DNA of 64,000 nucleotides from Bacteroidota bacterium. Its GTDB lineage: Bacteria > Bacteroidota > Bacteroidia > Chitinophagales > Chitinophagaceae. A program made the position numbers and the translations under genes. This document shows positions 33,412 through 43,583 of this stretch, in pieces (positions within the stretch are counted from its first letter, which is position 1; the number at the start of each line of letters is the position of its first letter). The notes beneath the pieces were generated by a model. That model made no database searches, was not told where the DNA came from, and was given only the letters and a program-made list of their open reading frames with translations. The stretch is from contig JAFDXL010000006.1 of NCBI GenBank assembly GCA_018267955.1, positions 62,001 to 126,000 on the forward strand, given 5' to 3'.

Positions 33412-33419
33412 TATCTTTG
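33412..33419 (+). promoter_or_regulatory. -7 box of rpsO (TATCTTTG)
   Basis: Perfect TAnnTTTG 35-42 nt before the chosen ATG, continuing as TATCTTTGCCGTCCGAAA, close to the rpsU and rpsF versions. A second TATATTTG lies upstream at 33316-33323 and could be another start. Confidence 0.65.
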
Positions 33420-33460
33420 CCGTCCGAAAAAGTGTAGAATATTATAAAATTTTGATGCAA

Positions 33461-33733
33461 ATGTCTCATTTATCAGCTGAAAAAAAGGCAAACATTTTCA
33501 AAACTTACGGTGAAAAAGAAGCAAACACCGGCTCTATAGAAGCTCAGATAGCTATGCTTACAGAGCGTATCAACCATATTTCAAATCACCTGAAAACTAA
33601 CAAGAAAGACTTTTCTTCTCAACGTGGACTGATGCAAATGGTAGGTCGTCGTAAACGCCTGCTGCAGTACCTGACACGTAGTGACCTTGCGTCTTACCGT
33701 GCCCTGATCGAAAAACTGGGCCTCCGCAAGTAA
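33461..33733 (+). CDS. rpsO: 30S ribosomal protein S15
   Basis: Primary 16S-binding protein uS15, 90 residues. It begins [17 protein letters not shown], then [36 protein letters not shown] and [11 protein letters not shown], matching the family over its whole length. Two in-frame ATGs (33455 and 33461) lie close together; I take the second because it gives the usual length. It is upstream of pnp, the classical rpsO-pnp order, with a strong terminator between. Confidence 0.96.
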   Translation: MSHLSAEKKANIFKTYGEKEANTGSIEAQIAMLTERINHISNHLKTNKKDFSSQRGLMQMVGRRKRLLQYLTRSDLASYRALIEKLGLRK

Positions 33734-33746
33734 TATTAATCTTTAC

Positions 33747-33782
33747 AACTATTCCCAACCTTGGTGTTGGGAATAGTTTTTT
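33747..33782 (+). terminator. Terminator between rpsO and pnp
   Basis: Perfect 13-bp stem AACTATTCCCAAC / GTTGGGAATAGTT with 6-nt loop and six T. It resembles the terminator/processing hairpin found between rpsO and pnp in other bacteria. Confidence 0.9.
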
Positions 33783-33805
33783 ATGTACACATCTAATTTT
33801 TTATT

Positions 33806-36214
33806 ATGATTCCAACACCCATTTCCGTATCCTTTAAGCTGGATGACGGTCGCGAGATAAGCATAGAGACGGGTAAACTGGCCCGCCAGGCAGATGGATC
33901 TGCCGTAGTGCGCATGGGTAATGCAGTATTGCTGGCTACCGTTGTAGCGAATACAGAACCTAAACCAGGACAATCATTCTTTCCGCTTACTGTAGATTAC
34001 CAGGAAAAATTTGCATCTGCCGGTCGTATACCGGGTTCTTTCTTTAAGCGTGAAGGACGCTTAAGCGATTACGAAATATTAATATCCCGCCTGATAGACC
34101 GCGCCCTGCGCCCATTGTTCCCTGATGATTATTACTGTGAAGTGCAGGTACTGGTAACGCTGATATCGAGCGACCCTGAAGTAATGCCGGATTCACTGGC
34201 GTGCCTGGCAGCCTCTGCAGCGCTTGCAGTATCTGATGTACCTATACAGGAGATCATCTCTGAAGTACGCGTAGCGCGCGTCAATGGCCAATACGTTATT
34301 AACCCTTACCGCAGCCAGCTGGCAGAAGCGGATATGGACTTTATCATCGCCGCTACCGAGAAGAACATCATGATGGTGGAAGGCGAATCTAAAGAGTGCC
34401 AGGAAGCAGATGTGGTAAAGGCTATTGAAATAGGCCACGAAGCTATTCGTGCACAGATAAAGGCACAAGCCGACCTGCGCGACAAAAAAGGTGTAACCGG
34501 TAAACGTGAGTTTGCACTACCTTATAAAAACGAAGAACTGGCGCAGCATGTAGCTAAGTTTGCTTCTGATAAAATACTTGCCGTTGCCAAATCTGCACTG
34601 GGCAAACACGAACGCGGCGATGCTTTTAAAGCCATCCGCAAAGAGTTTGACGAAACAGTAAGCGCTAACGAAAACGGCACTTTCTCTGCTGCAGGCTTTG
34701 CAGCTGAACTAAAAGCTGAAGACCTGGCATTGCTGGGCAACATATTCCATGATCTTGAAAAAGAGATCATCCGCAATATGATGCTGGATGAGCGTGTGCG
34801 CCTGGATGGCCGCGGACTGGAAGATGTACGTGTGCTGACGATGGAAACAAACATCCTGCCTTCTCCGCACGGTTCAGCATTGTTTACACGTGGCGAAACA
34901 CAATCGTTAACGACAGTAACATTAGGTACCAAGGAAGATGAGCTGCTGATAGAAAGCGCAGCAACATCTGACTATACCAAATTTATACTCCACTATAACT
35001 TCCCGCCGTTCTCTACCGGCGAAGTAAAACCTATGCGTGGCCCGGGCCGTCGCGAGGTGGGCCATGGTAACCTGGCAAAACGCTCTCTGTACCAGATGAT
35101 GCCAAAAGGCGAAAGCTGGCCATATACTACCCGTGTAGTATCTGACATCCTGGAATCAAACGGATCGTCATCAATGGCTACCGTGTGCGCAGGCTCACTG
35201 GCGCTGATGGATGCAGGTGTACCGATGCCGAAGCACGTTAGTGGTGTTGCAATGGGCCTGATATCCGGACATCAGAAATTTGCGATACTTACAGACATAC
35301 TGGGTGATGAAGATCACCTGGGTGATATGGACTTTAAAGTAACCGGTACACGCGATGGTATCTGCGGTATCCAGATGGATATTAAAGTAGATGGCCTGAG
35401 CATGGATATTATGATGCAGGCACTGGAACAAGCACGCCGCGGACGACTGCACATACTGGATGCTATGTACCAATGCATACCGGAACCACGCACTGAACTG
35501 AAACCACACGCACCACGCATTGAGCAGATCAACATCGATCGTGAATTCATTGGTGCTGTGATAGGACCAGGTGGTAAGATTATACAAGAAATACAACGTG
35601 AAACTGGTACTACCATCTCTATAGAAGAGATCAACGACCGTGGCGAAGTGAAGATCTTCTCTGCCAATAAAGAAGGTATTGACAAGGCCCTGGCTTGGAT
35701 CAAAGGCATAGTAGCGGTACCTGAAGTTGGCGAAACCTATGAAGGTGTTGTAAAAGGCATACAGCCATTTGGCGCATTCGTAGAATTCCTGCCGGGCAAG
35801 CAAGGTTTGCTGCATATATCAGAAGTAAGCTGGAGCCGCCTGAACAGCCTGGAAGGCGTACTGAAAGAAGGTGATAAGATAAAGATAAAGCTGATAGGTA
35901 CAGACCCTAAGACCGGTAAATTACGCCTGAGCCGCAAGGCCCTGATGCCTAAACCGGAAGGATATGTAGAACCTGAAAAGCGTGAACGCCCTGAAGGTGG
36001 CGACCGTGGCCCTCGTGACGACCGCAGAGGTGGTGACAGAGGCGATCGCGGACCACGCCGTGACGACCGCAGGGGTGGCAACGACCGTGGCCCACGTAAT
36101 GACCGCGGACCTCGTGAAGACCGCCCGCGCCGTGAACATGATAACGCTACCGAGCAACCGCAAGCTGAACAGCCTGCACAGCAGCCGGATAACGATGCCG
36201 ACCTGGCATTATAA
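33806..36214 (+). CDS. pnp: Polyribonucleotide nucleotidyltransferase (PNPase)
   Basis: Phosphorolytic 3'-5' exoribonuclease of the degradosome type, 802 residues. Two RNase PH domains (about 15-145 and 325-545; [35 protein letters not shown] and the [39 protein letters not shown] and [27 protein letters not shown] signatures), then KH ([20 protein letters not shown]) and S1 ([30 protein letters not shown]). Beyond S1, about 78 residues from 725 form a charged Arg/Asp/Gly-rich tail with repeats of DRGPR and DDRRGG, then an acidic end. Such RG-rich tails are likely RNA-binding and disordered. Confidence 0.96.
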   Translation: MIPTPISVSFKLDDGREISIETGKLARQADGSAVVRMGNAVLLATVVANTEPKPGQSFFPLTVDYQEKFASAGRIPGSFFKREGRLSDYEILISRLIDRALRPLFPDDYYCEVQVLVTLISSDPEVMPDSLACLAASAALAVSDVPIQEIISEVRVARVNGQYVINPYRSQLAEADMDFIIAATEKNIMMVEGESKECQEADVVKAIEIGHEAIRAQIKAQADLRDKKGVTGKREFALPYKNEELAQHVAKFASDKILAVAKSALGKHERGDAFKAIRKEFDETVSANENGTFSAAGFAAELKAEDLALLGNIFHDLEKEIIRNMMLDERVRLDGRGLEDVRVLTMETNILPSPHGSALFTRGETQSLTTVTLGTKEDELLIESAATSDYTKFILHYNFPPFSTGEVKPMRGPGRREVGHGNLAKRSLYQMMPKGESWPYTTRVVSDILESNGSSSMATVCAGSLALMDAGVPMPKHVSGVAMGLISGHQKFAILTDILGDEDHLGDMDFKVTGTRDGICGIQMDIKVDGLSMDIMMQALEQARRGRLHILDAMYQCIPEPRTELKPHAPRIEQINIDREFIGAVIGPGGKIIQEIQRETGTTISIEEINDRGEVKIFSANKEGIDKALAWIKGIVAVPEVGETYEGVVKGIQPFGAFVEFLPGKQGLLHISEVSWSRLNSLEGVLKEGDKIKIKLIGTDPKTGKLRLSRKALMPKPEGYVEPEKRERPEGGDRGPRDDRRGGDRGDRGPRRDDRRGGNDRGPRNDRGPREDRPRREHDNATEQPQAEQPAQQPDNDADLAL

Positions 36215-36240
36215 ATTGTCTTGTTTTATAATTAATAGGT

Positions 36241-36265
36241 AAAGCCACCCCTTGGGGTGGCTTTT
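36241..36265 (+). terminator. Terminator of pnp
   Basis: AAAGCCACCC / GGGTGGCTTT stem with 4-nt loop and a T-run, 26 nt after the stop. Confidence 0.88.
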
Positions 36266-36322
36266 ATCATTTTGTTTGGATATTGCCGGAAGCCGGTTTC
36301 AAAGCTTTTTGTAAATTACACC

Positions 36323-37258
36323 ATGCACTTCAAACACTCCCTTACCTGCCTGTTATCCGTGGCGTTGTCATCAACTGCAATAGCACAGGAGGCACCCACC
36401 GTAAAAATGCAGCGACTGCTGGACAGCGCCAAAGTACATGCTAAAGACAACAGATACCCCATGTTCCTATCGCAGGCAGCAGCACTTGCAGATAAAGAAA
36501 ATGATGCCGGAGCCAGCGCATTACTGCATCAACGCCTAGGGCATTATTACTACGACAAGTTTCCTAAGCTGAGTATTAATAATAACAAAAAGGCCTATGA
36601 GCAATTTTTGAAAGACAGCAACGAACGACAGGCTGCTATGTGCCTGCATAGTATAGGCTTTGTTTTTGAAGAACATCTGAATAAACATGACAGCGCTATC
36701 AACTATATACAGCAAGCTATAGCGATGCATGAAAAGCTCCATGATACATCAGAGCTTGCCAATATGAATAAATACCTTGGGGTGCTATATGCCAAGACAG
36801 GGAAATTTGCTGAAGGCAAATCTTATGTAGATAAGGCTATTAAAACCTACAAAGGGCAACGTTACGAGCCGGGCATCGCGGTGTGCCAATATGATATGGC
36901 CACTATATACATGCTGCAAAAGAAATTCGATTCCAGCCTCTATTATCTGAAAGAAGCGAAGGCTTATTGGCAACATAGCAAAAACCCGGGCCGCACGTTT
37001 AACGTAAACAACCAAATGGTTGCGGCTTATATGATGTCTAAAAAACAGGAGGAAGCCCTGAAAGCAATGAGTGAAAATGATAAGATGCTAAACAACAAAG
37101 GCCTGTATTATGGAGATGTATTGAAACATTACCAAAATAAAAGCCAGTTTTATATGCTGAAAAAGGATAAGGAAAAGGCCTACAGCTACCGGAACAGGTA
37201 TGTGGAACTGAAAGACAGCCTTGTAAAACAGGGCATTAAAATAAGTCCATCCTTATAA
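36323..37258 (+). CDS. Exported TPR-repeat protein
   Basis: 311-residue protein: signal peptide MHFKHSLTCLLSVALSSTAIAQ, then about six TPR-like helical repeats (for example DSAINYIQQAIAMHEKLHDTSELANMNKYLGVLYAKTGKFAEGKSYVDKAI and FDSSLYYLKEAKAYW). It looks like the sensor-type N-terminal half of Bacteroidota TPR histidine kinases or adapters but ends without kinase or DNA-binding domain. Periplasmic, protein-protein contact role. The ATG at 36323 is set by the signal peptide. Confidence 0.75.
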   Translation: MHFKHSLTCLLSVALSSTAIAQEAPTVKMQRLLDSAKVHAKDNRYPMFLSQAAALADKENDAGASALLHQRLGHYYYDKFPKLSINNNKKAYEQFLKDSNERQAAMCLHSIGFVFEEHLNKHDSAINYIQQAIAMHEKLHDTSELANMNKYLGVLYAKTGKFAEGKSYVDKAIKTYKGQRYEPGIAVCQYDMATIYMLQKKFDSSLYYLKEAKAYWQHSKNPGRTFNVNNQMVAAYMMSKKQEEALKAMSENDKMLNNKGLYYGDVLKHYQNKSQFYMLKKDKEKAYSYRNRYVELKDSLVKQGIKISPSL

Positions 37259-37601
37259 AGATATCCGTTAGCAATTTCAATGATCTTCCATTCATTTGAT
37301 GGGATGTTAGCAAATCTTAAATGCCGTAGTAGTACAATTGCTCACCTCAGTTTCCTGCAAGTAAGTGCCCGATGCATTTTCGTTCCGGGAAAGTAAGTAA
37401 ACCGATTGTCTTGAACATAAGAAAGCAATTCATCCCTCAATTATATGCGCATTTGATGGATGATTGCAGCATATAGTATCCAATTAATAACAGGATAGCG
37501 TAATTGTCTATAAGATATTGGAACGCAATTGAGGAATGCATATAAAACAAATTAGCCGCCCAAAATGGGCGGCTAATTTTATTGATTAACGTGCTTAGCG
37601 A
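37259..37601. other. 343-bp convergent intergenic region without a gene
   Basis: Contains the terminator at 37549-37580, two GTTAGCAA copies (37267 and 37306; the reverse complement TTGCTAAC resembles the 27.5-kb repeats), and an inverted pair CCTCAATT (37435) / AATTGAGG (37527). No open frame with start and no tRNA. Confidence 0.6.
37549..37580. terminator. Terminator of the giant adhesin gene
   Basis: 14-bp perfect stem AAATTAGCCGCCCA / TGGGCGGCTAATTT, 3-nt loop, A-rich on the left and TTTT on the right; active for the minus-strand gene ending at 37602. Confidence 0.85.
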
Positions 37602-40600
37602 TTACTGCTGCTGTACGTTGAATGGTTTACTAATGATACCATTGTTGGTATTAGCGCGGATAATGTAACGGCCGCTTGCCAAACCACTGACATTTACATC
37701 AGCTGTCTTCACCTGACCGTTAAGATCTGCACGATAAACTATTTCACCAACGCTGTTCATAACAGTGATATCCTTCATGTATCCACCAGTGATGCTAATG
37801 TTCACTTTTTCTTTAGCAGGGTTTGGATAAACAGTGATATCCAGGCCTTCTGAAGAAACATTAGATACATTGGTTGCCCAGTCTACCATGTTAACGGTAT
37901 CGCATCCGCACTGATTGCAAATGATCAGTTTTACATTCAGGCTTCCGTCAATAGTCCTGGTAACAGTAGGGCCAGGTACCTGAAGTGTATCATCGAATAC
38001 CCAAACATAGCTATCAACGTTGGCAGCGCCTGCAGCTGTTAAGCTATATCTATTGCCATAGTGCTGAGAACTGATACCCTGAACTGAAGGTAAAGGATAC
38101 AGGTTAACTTCTACCTGATCAGAACCTTTACAGTTAGGACCGGCATCTACAGTTACAGAGTAAGTACCCTTACCACCAGGGATGGATATAGTTTGGGTAG
38201 TATCACCTGTACTCCACAGATATTTAGCACCAGGATAGCCTGCATCGAGAATGATCGGTTTGTTCTTGATCTCACAAGTTGCGATATCAGCACCCAGGTT
38301 TACATTGATAGGACCAGCATTAACAATCGTAGCTGTAGATTGCGTAGTACAACCAATATTGCTCACTTTAACAGTATAAGTACCGGCACCAGACACTTTA
38401 TAAGTTGGGTCTGTAGCACCAGGGATATCAGAACCGTTCAGTTGCCATTGATATGCAGTACCACCACCACTTGCAGACAACTGCAGATTGTTACCTGTAC
38501 AGAAAGTAAGGGCACCATTAGCAGTTATCAGAGCCATTGGAGGCGCAACGATGGTAACTGTTACAGGGATAGAAGTAGATTGCTGAGAACCAACACCTGT
38601 AATAGTAACACTGTAATCGCCGCCAGTACTTGGAGCATAAGTAGAAGAAGTAGCACCTGGAATATCTACACCATTGCGTTTCCACTGGTAAGTATAAGTA
38701 CCTGAACCACCGGAAGTAGGATCTGCATTCAGCGTAACAGTGTTACCGGAACAAAGAACAGTAGAACCTGTTACTTTAACCAATGCAGTGAAATTGATGC
38801 CATCGTCTATACCTGTCATTGCACCGAAGCTAGTCATACCCGGAGCGTATATAGAACCACCATCTATTATAGAAACAGGGGTAGTAGTGATACTATTCGC
38901 AGAGTTGAAAGACAGCCAGCTAGGGAATCCTGCAACTTTTTCAGCCAACTTCATATTAAGCTCGTTAGCAGTAGAAGCAGCCGCGTTGGTAGTACCTAAC
39001 CATGTGTGGTAGTAGTACAGATTTTCGACATTGAAATCGTAAGTAGTACCAGTACCAACAGGGGAGATATCTGTATAGAAGTACATTTGTTTACCACCGG
39101 TAAGTGCTGCAAAGTTAGAAGGCGGTACACGGCCGCTGTATTGCCTAACTCTCAACTGGGCAGTAAGTGCAAGCTGCGGGTTCCATTTAATCACCGCAAC
39201 CGGATTACCACCAAACTTATATGTTTGTGTAACACCAGGGGCAGGGATAGCAGGAGTTGCTACAGCTGCAGGCGGTGTAGAAAGAGGATCGAATTCCACA
39301 GCACCAATATCAGGCACACCGGCCGCCAATGTTGTTGGCCTTGAGTTACCATTCAAATCTTTGGTATTATAACTCATTTGAATACCACGGCCATTGAGCG
39401 ACCATACGTCCGGACTCGACAATACAGGTAATCCTGTAAGACTGTCTACACCCGGGCGATAAGAAATGGAGTTTTTATCATAACCGTAAGAAGATACGGA
39501 TGCAGCACGGTAAGCGTCAAAGCTGGAATAACTTGAACCCAGGAAGTAAATCAGGTTGCTGGCACTGCTATAAATATTATTATAGTCCATATAGTGGCCG
39601 TTGCCTGAATACAGGTAGAATTGTCCAACTGTTCTACCGGCAGATAAGCTATTCCAGAACACGTTGTTATAGATACTATCACGAGGGCCTGTAGCATATA
39701 TATATAAGTTGTAACCTGAGCTACCGCTGGCATCGCAGTTATCTACAATAGTATTATTGTAAAAACTTGCTTCCTGCATACCATAAGCGTATATACCCGT
39801 ATAGCTGCTACCGCCCGGCTTACCACCCACTACTATGTTGTTAGAGAATACACCTCTTTTAGGATTGGCCGCTGTTGGCGAACTACCCTGGAAATAATAG
39901 AGGTACATGTAAGCGTATGGGTTGGTCATTCCGGGACCAGACCAGGTATTATTGCTCACCGTAGGACCGTTAGTCAATTGATAGAACCAGCTACCATAAC
40001 CCCAACCTAAGCCGCTAAAGGAACCGCCGGAGATTTTGTTGTTAGTGATTGTAATACGGTCAGCATACTCAATATACAGTGTGTAATAGGACGTAATAGC
40101 ATTGTCGCTAATGATATTATTATCTATCACAAAACCGGTATTTGTACTACCGCTACCTTCTAATACGACGTTTGCCATACCGCCACCGGAAAGTGTATTA
40201 CCTTGAATGACGATATATTTACTGTTGCCCGGGCTATTAAACTCAATATTAGCTTGTCCATAGTAAGTATAAGTTGAAGGGCAGAACATTTTACATCCAA
40301 GGATGGAATCGTAAGAAGCATTGGTACCCCAGATACAGTCACCTTTTGAGCTACTATTTGCATTAGAGCCATTAATAGTCAGGTTTTTGATGGTAACATA
40401 GTTAGCACCGTTTAACCTGAATACACCGTTGTTATTATCACCTGTAGGAGCGTTTGTAAGCGTAACAGTGCTTGCCAGGCCATTTTCTGACTGGAAGGTA
40501 ACGCGTGCAGCAGGGCCTCCGCCAGCAATATTGTTGATCTGTAAAGAGTTAGAGCCATTATTGTAAGTACCGGGACGGATATTGAACGTTACCGGACCAC

Positions 40601-43583
40601 AAACACCTACCGCATTAAGCGCATCCACCGCATCTTTCGGCGTAGCAAAATCTGGTGTAGTACCACCCACAGTATACACACCGTTTAATGATGCACGCAT
40701 CACTACGTTGAGTGTATCGTCGGGGTTGTATGTATCAGCTACGCCATTAGGATTGGAAGTCCATACCTTGATGGTACGCGGAGTGGCACCAAAAGTAATG
40801 TTACCCAATGAAATGAGCGCCTCGTTACTACCTGCAACACCGGTATTATAGCTAATAGGTGTACTATAGTTGATGCCGGTCTGAGGAGAGCCATCAAGCT
40901 TCCAATCGATCTTTACATTATTAATAGTATTGCTACCCAGGTTTTTGATCCTTACCACTACATTATAAGTACCCGCGCAGAAACTACCTGTTGGGGAAGC
41001 TATATCTGTAGCACCTGCATTGTTTTGCAGATCGAGACCTGTATAAGAGCCGAAAGAGTTAAGAGGCCCTGTGGTTGGAGAGTAGATGTAGTTTTGAGCA
41101 GTATTAGCACCACTGGCACCAAACGGATAAACTACCCAAGGATTGCTACCATCTTTTTTGGCAAGGTGCAATACGTTTTCGTTGGCAATTGTACCCAACC
41201 AAGGTTCCAGGTAATTTATATTAGCAGTATAGTTAGCGGTAGAGCTGGTAAGAATATCTGTATAGAAATACATAAATGTATTGTTCACAGAACTGATGCT
41301 AGGGGGCTTGGCGCCTGACCATTGCTGACAAGTAGGAGCTGTTGCAGGAACTGAGGCAGCAGGATCCCAGGTAATAGAAGCAACAGGTAAACCACCAAAT
41401 GTATAGTTTTGCGTGCCACCGGCAACAGGTACAGTTGGGGTTACCTGGCAAAGCGGAGGTACTACACCGGCATTGGGCGTAAACTCATAAGCACCCAGAT
41501 CAGGCACGCCTGCACCAGTAACAACCGGGCGGGCATTACCAACGATGTCTTTTGTGTTTGTAGTGATATGCTTAGCACGACCGTTCATAGACCAACAGTT
41601 GGAACTGCTTGGGTCGGGGGTAAGATCACCTATTGATGGATTCGTGAATGCAGGCTGATAAGAGAGTCCGTTAAGATTTTGGCCAGTACCTGTTTTATAG
41701 GCTGCAAATGTGGTATACGTGTTGGTACCAAAATATGGGTTATAATAGAAGGAGCTGGTACTAGGAGTATAAATATTGTTATAATCCATCTTATTAAGCA
41801 CACCGGCAGTTGTGTTATCTTCACCCAAAGCTAATACAGCGGGACCGCTGCTACTTACCTTGGCAATGATATTATTAGTCCACTCTGCAGTACCGCCATA
41901 AAAAGAGTAGGTATAGCTATACGTTGTATAGTTATAGTTACCTGTATTATTTACATTGTTCAGGATACTATTATTATATATCTGGTACTTTCCACCATAA
42001 TAATATGAAGGATAGAAGGTATAGTTATATTGAGCATTGTCATTACCGGTACAAATGCTATTATTATAGATCAGCGTATTCTTACCAAAGCCATAATAAA
42101 AGCCCATGTTGTAGTAAGAACCACTTGCATAAATCTTATTATTACTGAAGGTGTCGTTGCTACCAGAACTACTGCTTTGGTATGCATACAGGCCATACAC
42201 ATACTGATAGTTCATACTACCATCACTGGTAGCCTTGATATTATTGTGGTCAATCAAACAGTTTGCAGAATAATACGGCATGTAGTTATAGATAGTACCG
42301 CCACTGGTTGAATTTTCAATAATATTATTATTAATAAACCTCCAGTTTGATACAAAATACATTGCATAATTGTACATACTGCCATATGTAGTGCTACAGT
42401 TCCATGTATTGCCATCGATAGTACATCTTGCACTAGCATAGCCAGAATAAGTATACATCGGTTCCAAAGTACCTGATGTAACGCTCATGTTGAATGTATT
42501 ACCCTTTAAGATACAATCATTATTATATTGATATTGATTGTACATGGAAATGCTATTACCCGTACAGCTGAAGGTATTATTAGCGATAGAATCAAAATTA
42601 TCGTACTGTATATTTATTGGATAAGTAGTACTGCCGCAGGAAGGGTTGCTAAAGCTATTATTAGCAATTGTTGATTTTTTATTGGCAGCGCCATTACAAG
42701 TGTACATATTAAGCCCGTAGAACGTGCTGGTGGTGCTTGAAATACTAAGACTATTGCCCGTAATTGTCATTGACTTATCGCAATAGTATAAGTTAAAGCC
42801 ATAGAATGAACCAACAGAGCCTACAGTCACTGTATTATTCATTACCTGTAGGCTATCCATATAATATGCATAGACAAAGGTATAATACGGTGATGTGATA
42901 GTATTATTGGATAATTTCCAGTTATATGGCCTTGGATACGAAGGAGCCGAATTGGAACCCTGCATATAAAAAGCATAAGAACCACCATTGATAGTGTTAC
43001 CGGAAAAAACGTTGTTAGAGCCTGTCAGGCCATCAGAAGAACTACCCTGGCTTGCATAAACGCGGGCCTTGTTGGTACTTGTAGTTGTGTTGGTATTACC
43101 ATCGAGTGTACAGCCGGAAATGGTATTGTTGCTACAGTTACCACGCAGCTCTATATCAGTACCATAACTACTGCCGGTATTAGACAAAGTAAGGTCTTTG
43201 ATGGTAATATAGCTTACATTAACTAACCTGAACACATAGTTATCAGAACTACCTGAGCTGGAAGGGCTAAGGGTAACCGTACCCGCGCCACTTGCAGGCT
43301 GGAAGGTAACGGTATTGGTAGAGCTTAGGCCGGCGATACCGGAAGCACCACCGAGAATACCCTGTGCTGTGGAACCTGTATAAGTACCCGCAGTGATATT
43401 GAACACTGTAGGGCCTGTAACCGTACCTAGCGTCAACTGCGCGCAGGCAGTCTGCAGATCGGGGAACGTGGCAGACGGTATGGAGTACGTACCGCTGAAG
43501 TTAAGGGCCCGGACAGGCGAAGCCGCTACAAGGAAGAGCAGCACCGGCGCCAGAGACCGTAGTAAATTGTTGAAGTGTTTCAT
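37602..43583 (-). CDS. Giant secreted beta-helix adhesin with T9SS type A sorting domain
   Basis: 1993-residue exported protein. Signal peptide MKHFNNLLRSLAPVLLFLVAASPVRA. Two large homologous modules follow: each opens with a YxIPxxTFPDLQTA-like start, GPVTFNI(T/R)PGTY and NYVTIKNLTI strands, runs through parallel beta-helix repeats (N-x-I/F-x-N-N ladder; Tyr/Asn/Ser rich in module 1) and closes with WSxNGR...NTKD...GNxRP...GVPDxGAxEF and a TYxFGG/WNP segment. Module 1 covers about 27-905 and module 2 about 960-1560. Then come Ig-like repeats (about 1600-1900: CSGNTVTLNA, CTGNNLQLSA, two YQWxxNGxDIPGAT copies) and the type A sorting domain from about 1905 (DITVYPNPAKEKVNIS...SGLASGRYIIRA). 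Probably a surface adhesin or polysaccharide-binding protein. No catalytic residues recognised. Confidence 0.88.
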   Translation of the reverse strand: MKHFNNLLRSLAPVLLFLVAASPVRALNFSGTYSIPSATFPDLQTACAQLTLGTVTGPTVFNITAGTYTGSTAQGILGGASGIAGLSSTNTVTFQPASGAGTVTLSPSSSGSSDNYVFRLVNVSYITIKDLTLSNTGSSYGTDIELRGNCSNNTISGCTLDGNTNTTTSTNKARVYASQGSSSDGLTGSNNVFSGNTINGGSYAFYMQGSNSAPSYPRPYNWKLSNNTITSPYYTFVYAYYMDSLQVMNNTVTVGSVGSFYGFNLYYCDKSMTITGNSLSISSTTSTFYGLNMYTCNGAANKKSTIANNSFSNPSCGSTTYPINIQYDNFDSIANNTFSCTGNSISMYNQYQYNNDCILKGNTFNMSVTSGTLEPMYTYSGYASARCTIDGNTWNCSTTYGSMYNYAMYFVSNWRFINNNIIENSTSGGTIYNYMPYYSANCLIDHNNIKATSDGSMNYQYVYGLYAYQSSSSGSNDTFSNNKIYASGSYYNMGFYYGFGKNTLIYNNSICTGNDNAQYNYTFYPSYYYGGKYQIYNNSILNNVNNTGNYNYTTYSYTYSFYGGTAEWTNNIIAKVSSSGPAVLALGEDNTTAGVLNKMDYNNIYTPSTSSFYYNPYFGTNTYTTFAAYKTGTGQNLNGLSYQPAFTNPSIGDLTPDPSSSNCWSMNGRAKHITTNTKDIVGNARPVVTGAGVPDLGAYEFTPNAGVVPPLCQVTPTVPVAGGTQNYTFGGLPVASITWDPAASVPATAPTCQQWSGAKPPSISSVNNTFMYFYTDILTSSTANYTANINYLEPWLGTIANENVLHLAKKDGSNPWVVYPFGASGANTAQNYIYSPTTGPLNSFGSYTGLDLQNNAGATDIASPTGSFCAGTYNVVVRIKNLGSNTINNVKIDWKLDGSPQTGINYSTPISYNTGVAGSNEALISLGNITFGATPRTIKVWTSNPNGVADTYNPDDTLNVVMRASLNGVYTVGGTTPDFATPKDAVDALNAVGVCGPVTFNIRPGTYNNGSNSLQINNIAGGGPAARVTFQSENGLASTVTLTNAPTGDNNNGVFRLNGANYVTIKNLTINGSNANSSSKGDCIWGTNASYDSILGCKMFCPSTYTYYGQANIEFNSPGNSKYIVIQGNTLSGGGMANVVLEGSGSTNTGFVIDNNIISDNAITSYYTLYIEYADRITITNNKISGGSFSGLGWGYGSWFYQLTNGPTVSNNTWSGPGMTNPYAYMYLYYFQGSSPTAANPKRGVFSNNIVVGGKPGGSSYTGIYAYGMQEASFYNNTIVDNCDASGSSGYNLYIYATGPRDSIYNNVFWNSLSAGRTVGQFYLYSGNGHYMDYNNIYSSASNLIYFLGSSYSSFDAYRAASVSSYGYDKNSISYRPGVDSLTGLPVLSSPDVWSLNGRGIQMSYNTKDLNGNSRPTTLAAGVPDIGAVEFDPLSTPPAAVATPAIPAPGVTQTYKFGGNPVAVIKWNPQLALTAQLRVRQYSGRVPPSNFAALTGGKQMYFYTDISPVGTGTTYDFNVENLYYYHTWLGTTNAAASTANELNMKLAEKVAGFPSWLSFNSANSITTTPVSIIDGGSIYAPGMTSFGAMTGIDDGINFTALVKVTGSTVLCSGNTVTLNADPTSGGSGTYTYQWKRNGVDIPGATSSTYAPSTGGDYSVTITGVGSQQSTSIPVTVTIVAPPMALITANGALTFCTGNNLQLSASGGGTAYQWQLNGSDIPGATDPTYKVSGAGTYTVKVSNIGCTTQSTATIVNAGPINVNLGADIATCEIKNKPIILDAGYPGAKYLWSTGDTTQTISIPGGKGTYSVTVDAGPNCKGSDQVEVNLYPLPSVQGISSQHYGNRYSLTAAGAANVDSYVWVFDDTLQVPGPTVTRTIDGSLNVKLIICNQCGCDTVNMVDWATNVSNVSSEGLDITVYPNPAKEKVNISITGGYMKDITVMNSVGEIVYRADLNGQVKTADVNVSGLASGRYIIRANTNNGIISKPFNVQQQ

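Noticed and set aside
35195-35815. 206-codon frame antisense to pnp
   Set aside because: Shadow of the conserved PNPase second RNase PH, KH and S1 domains; no start context or family features.
37259-37601. tRNA or small RNA gene
   Set aside because: No T-loop consensus or cloverleaf and no promoter box in a suitable position; only the terminator stands out.
38193-38705. 170-codon plus-strand frame inside the giant adhesin
   Set aside because: Produced by the biased composition of the adhesin's Ig-like repeats; it has no recognisable features.
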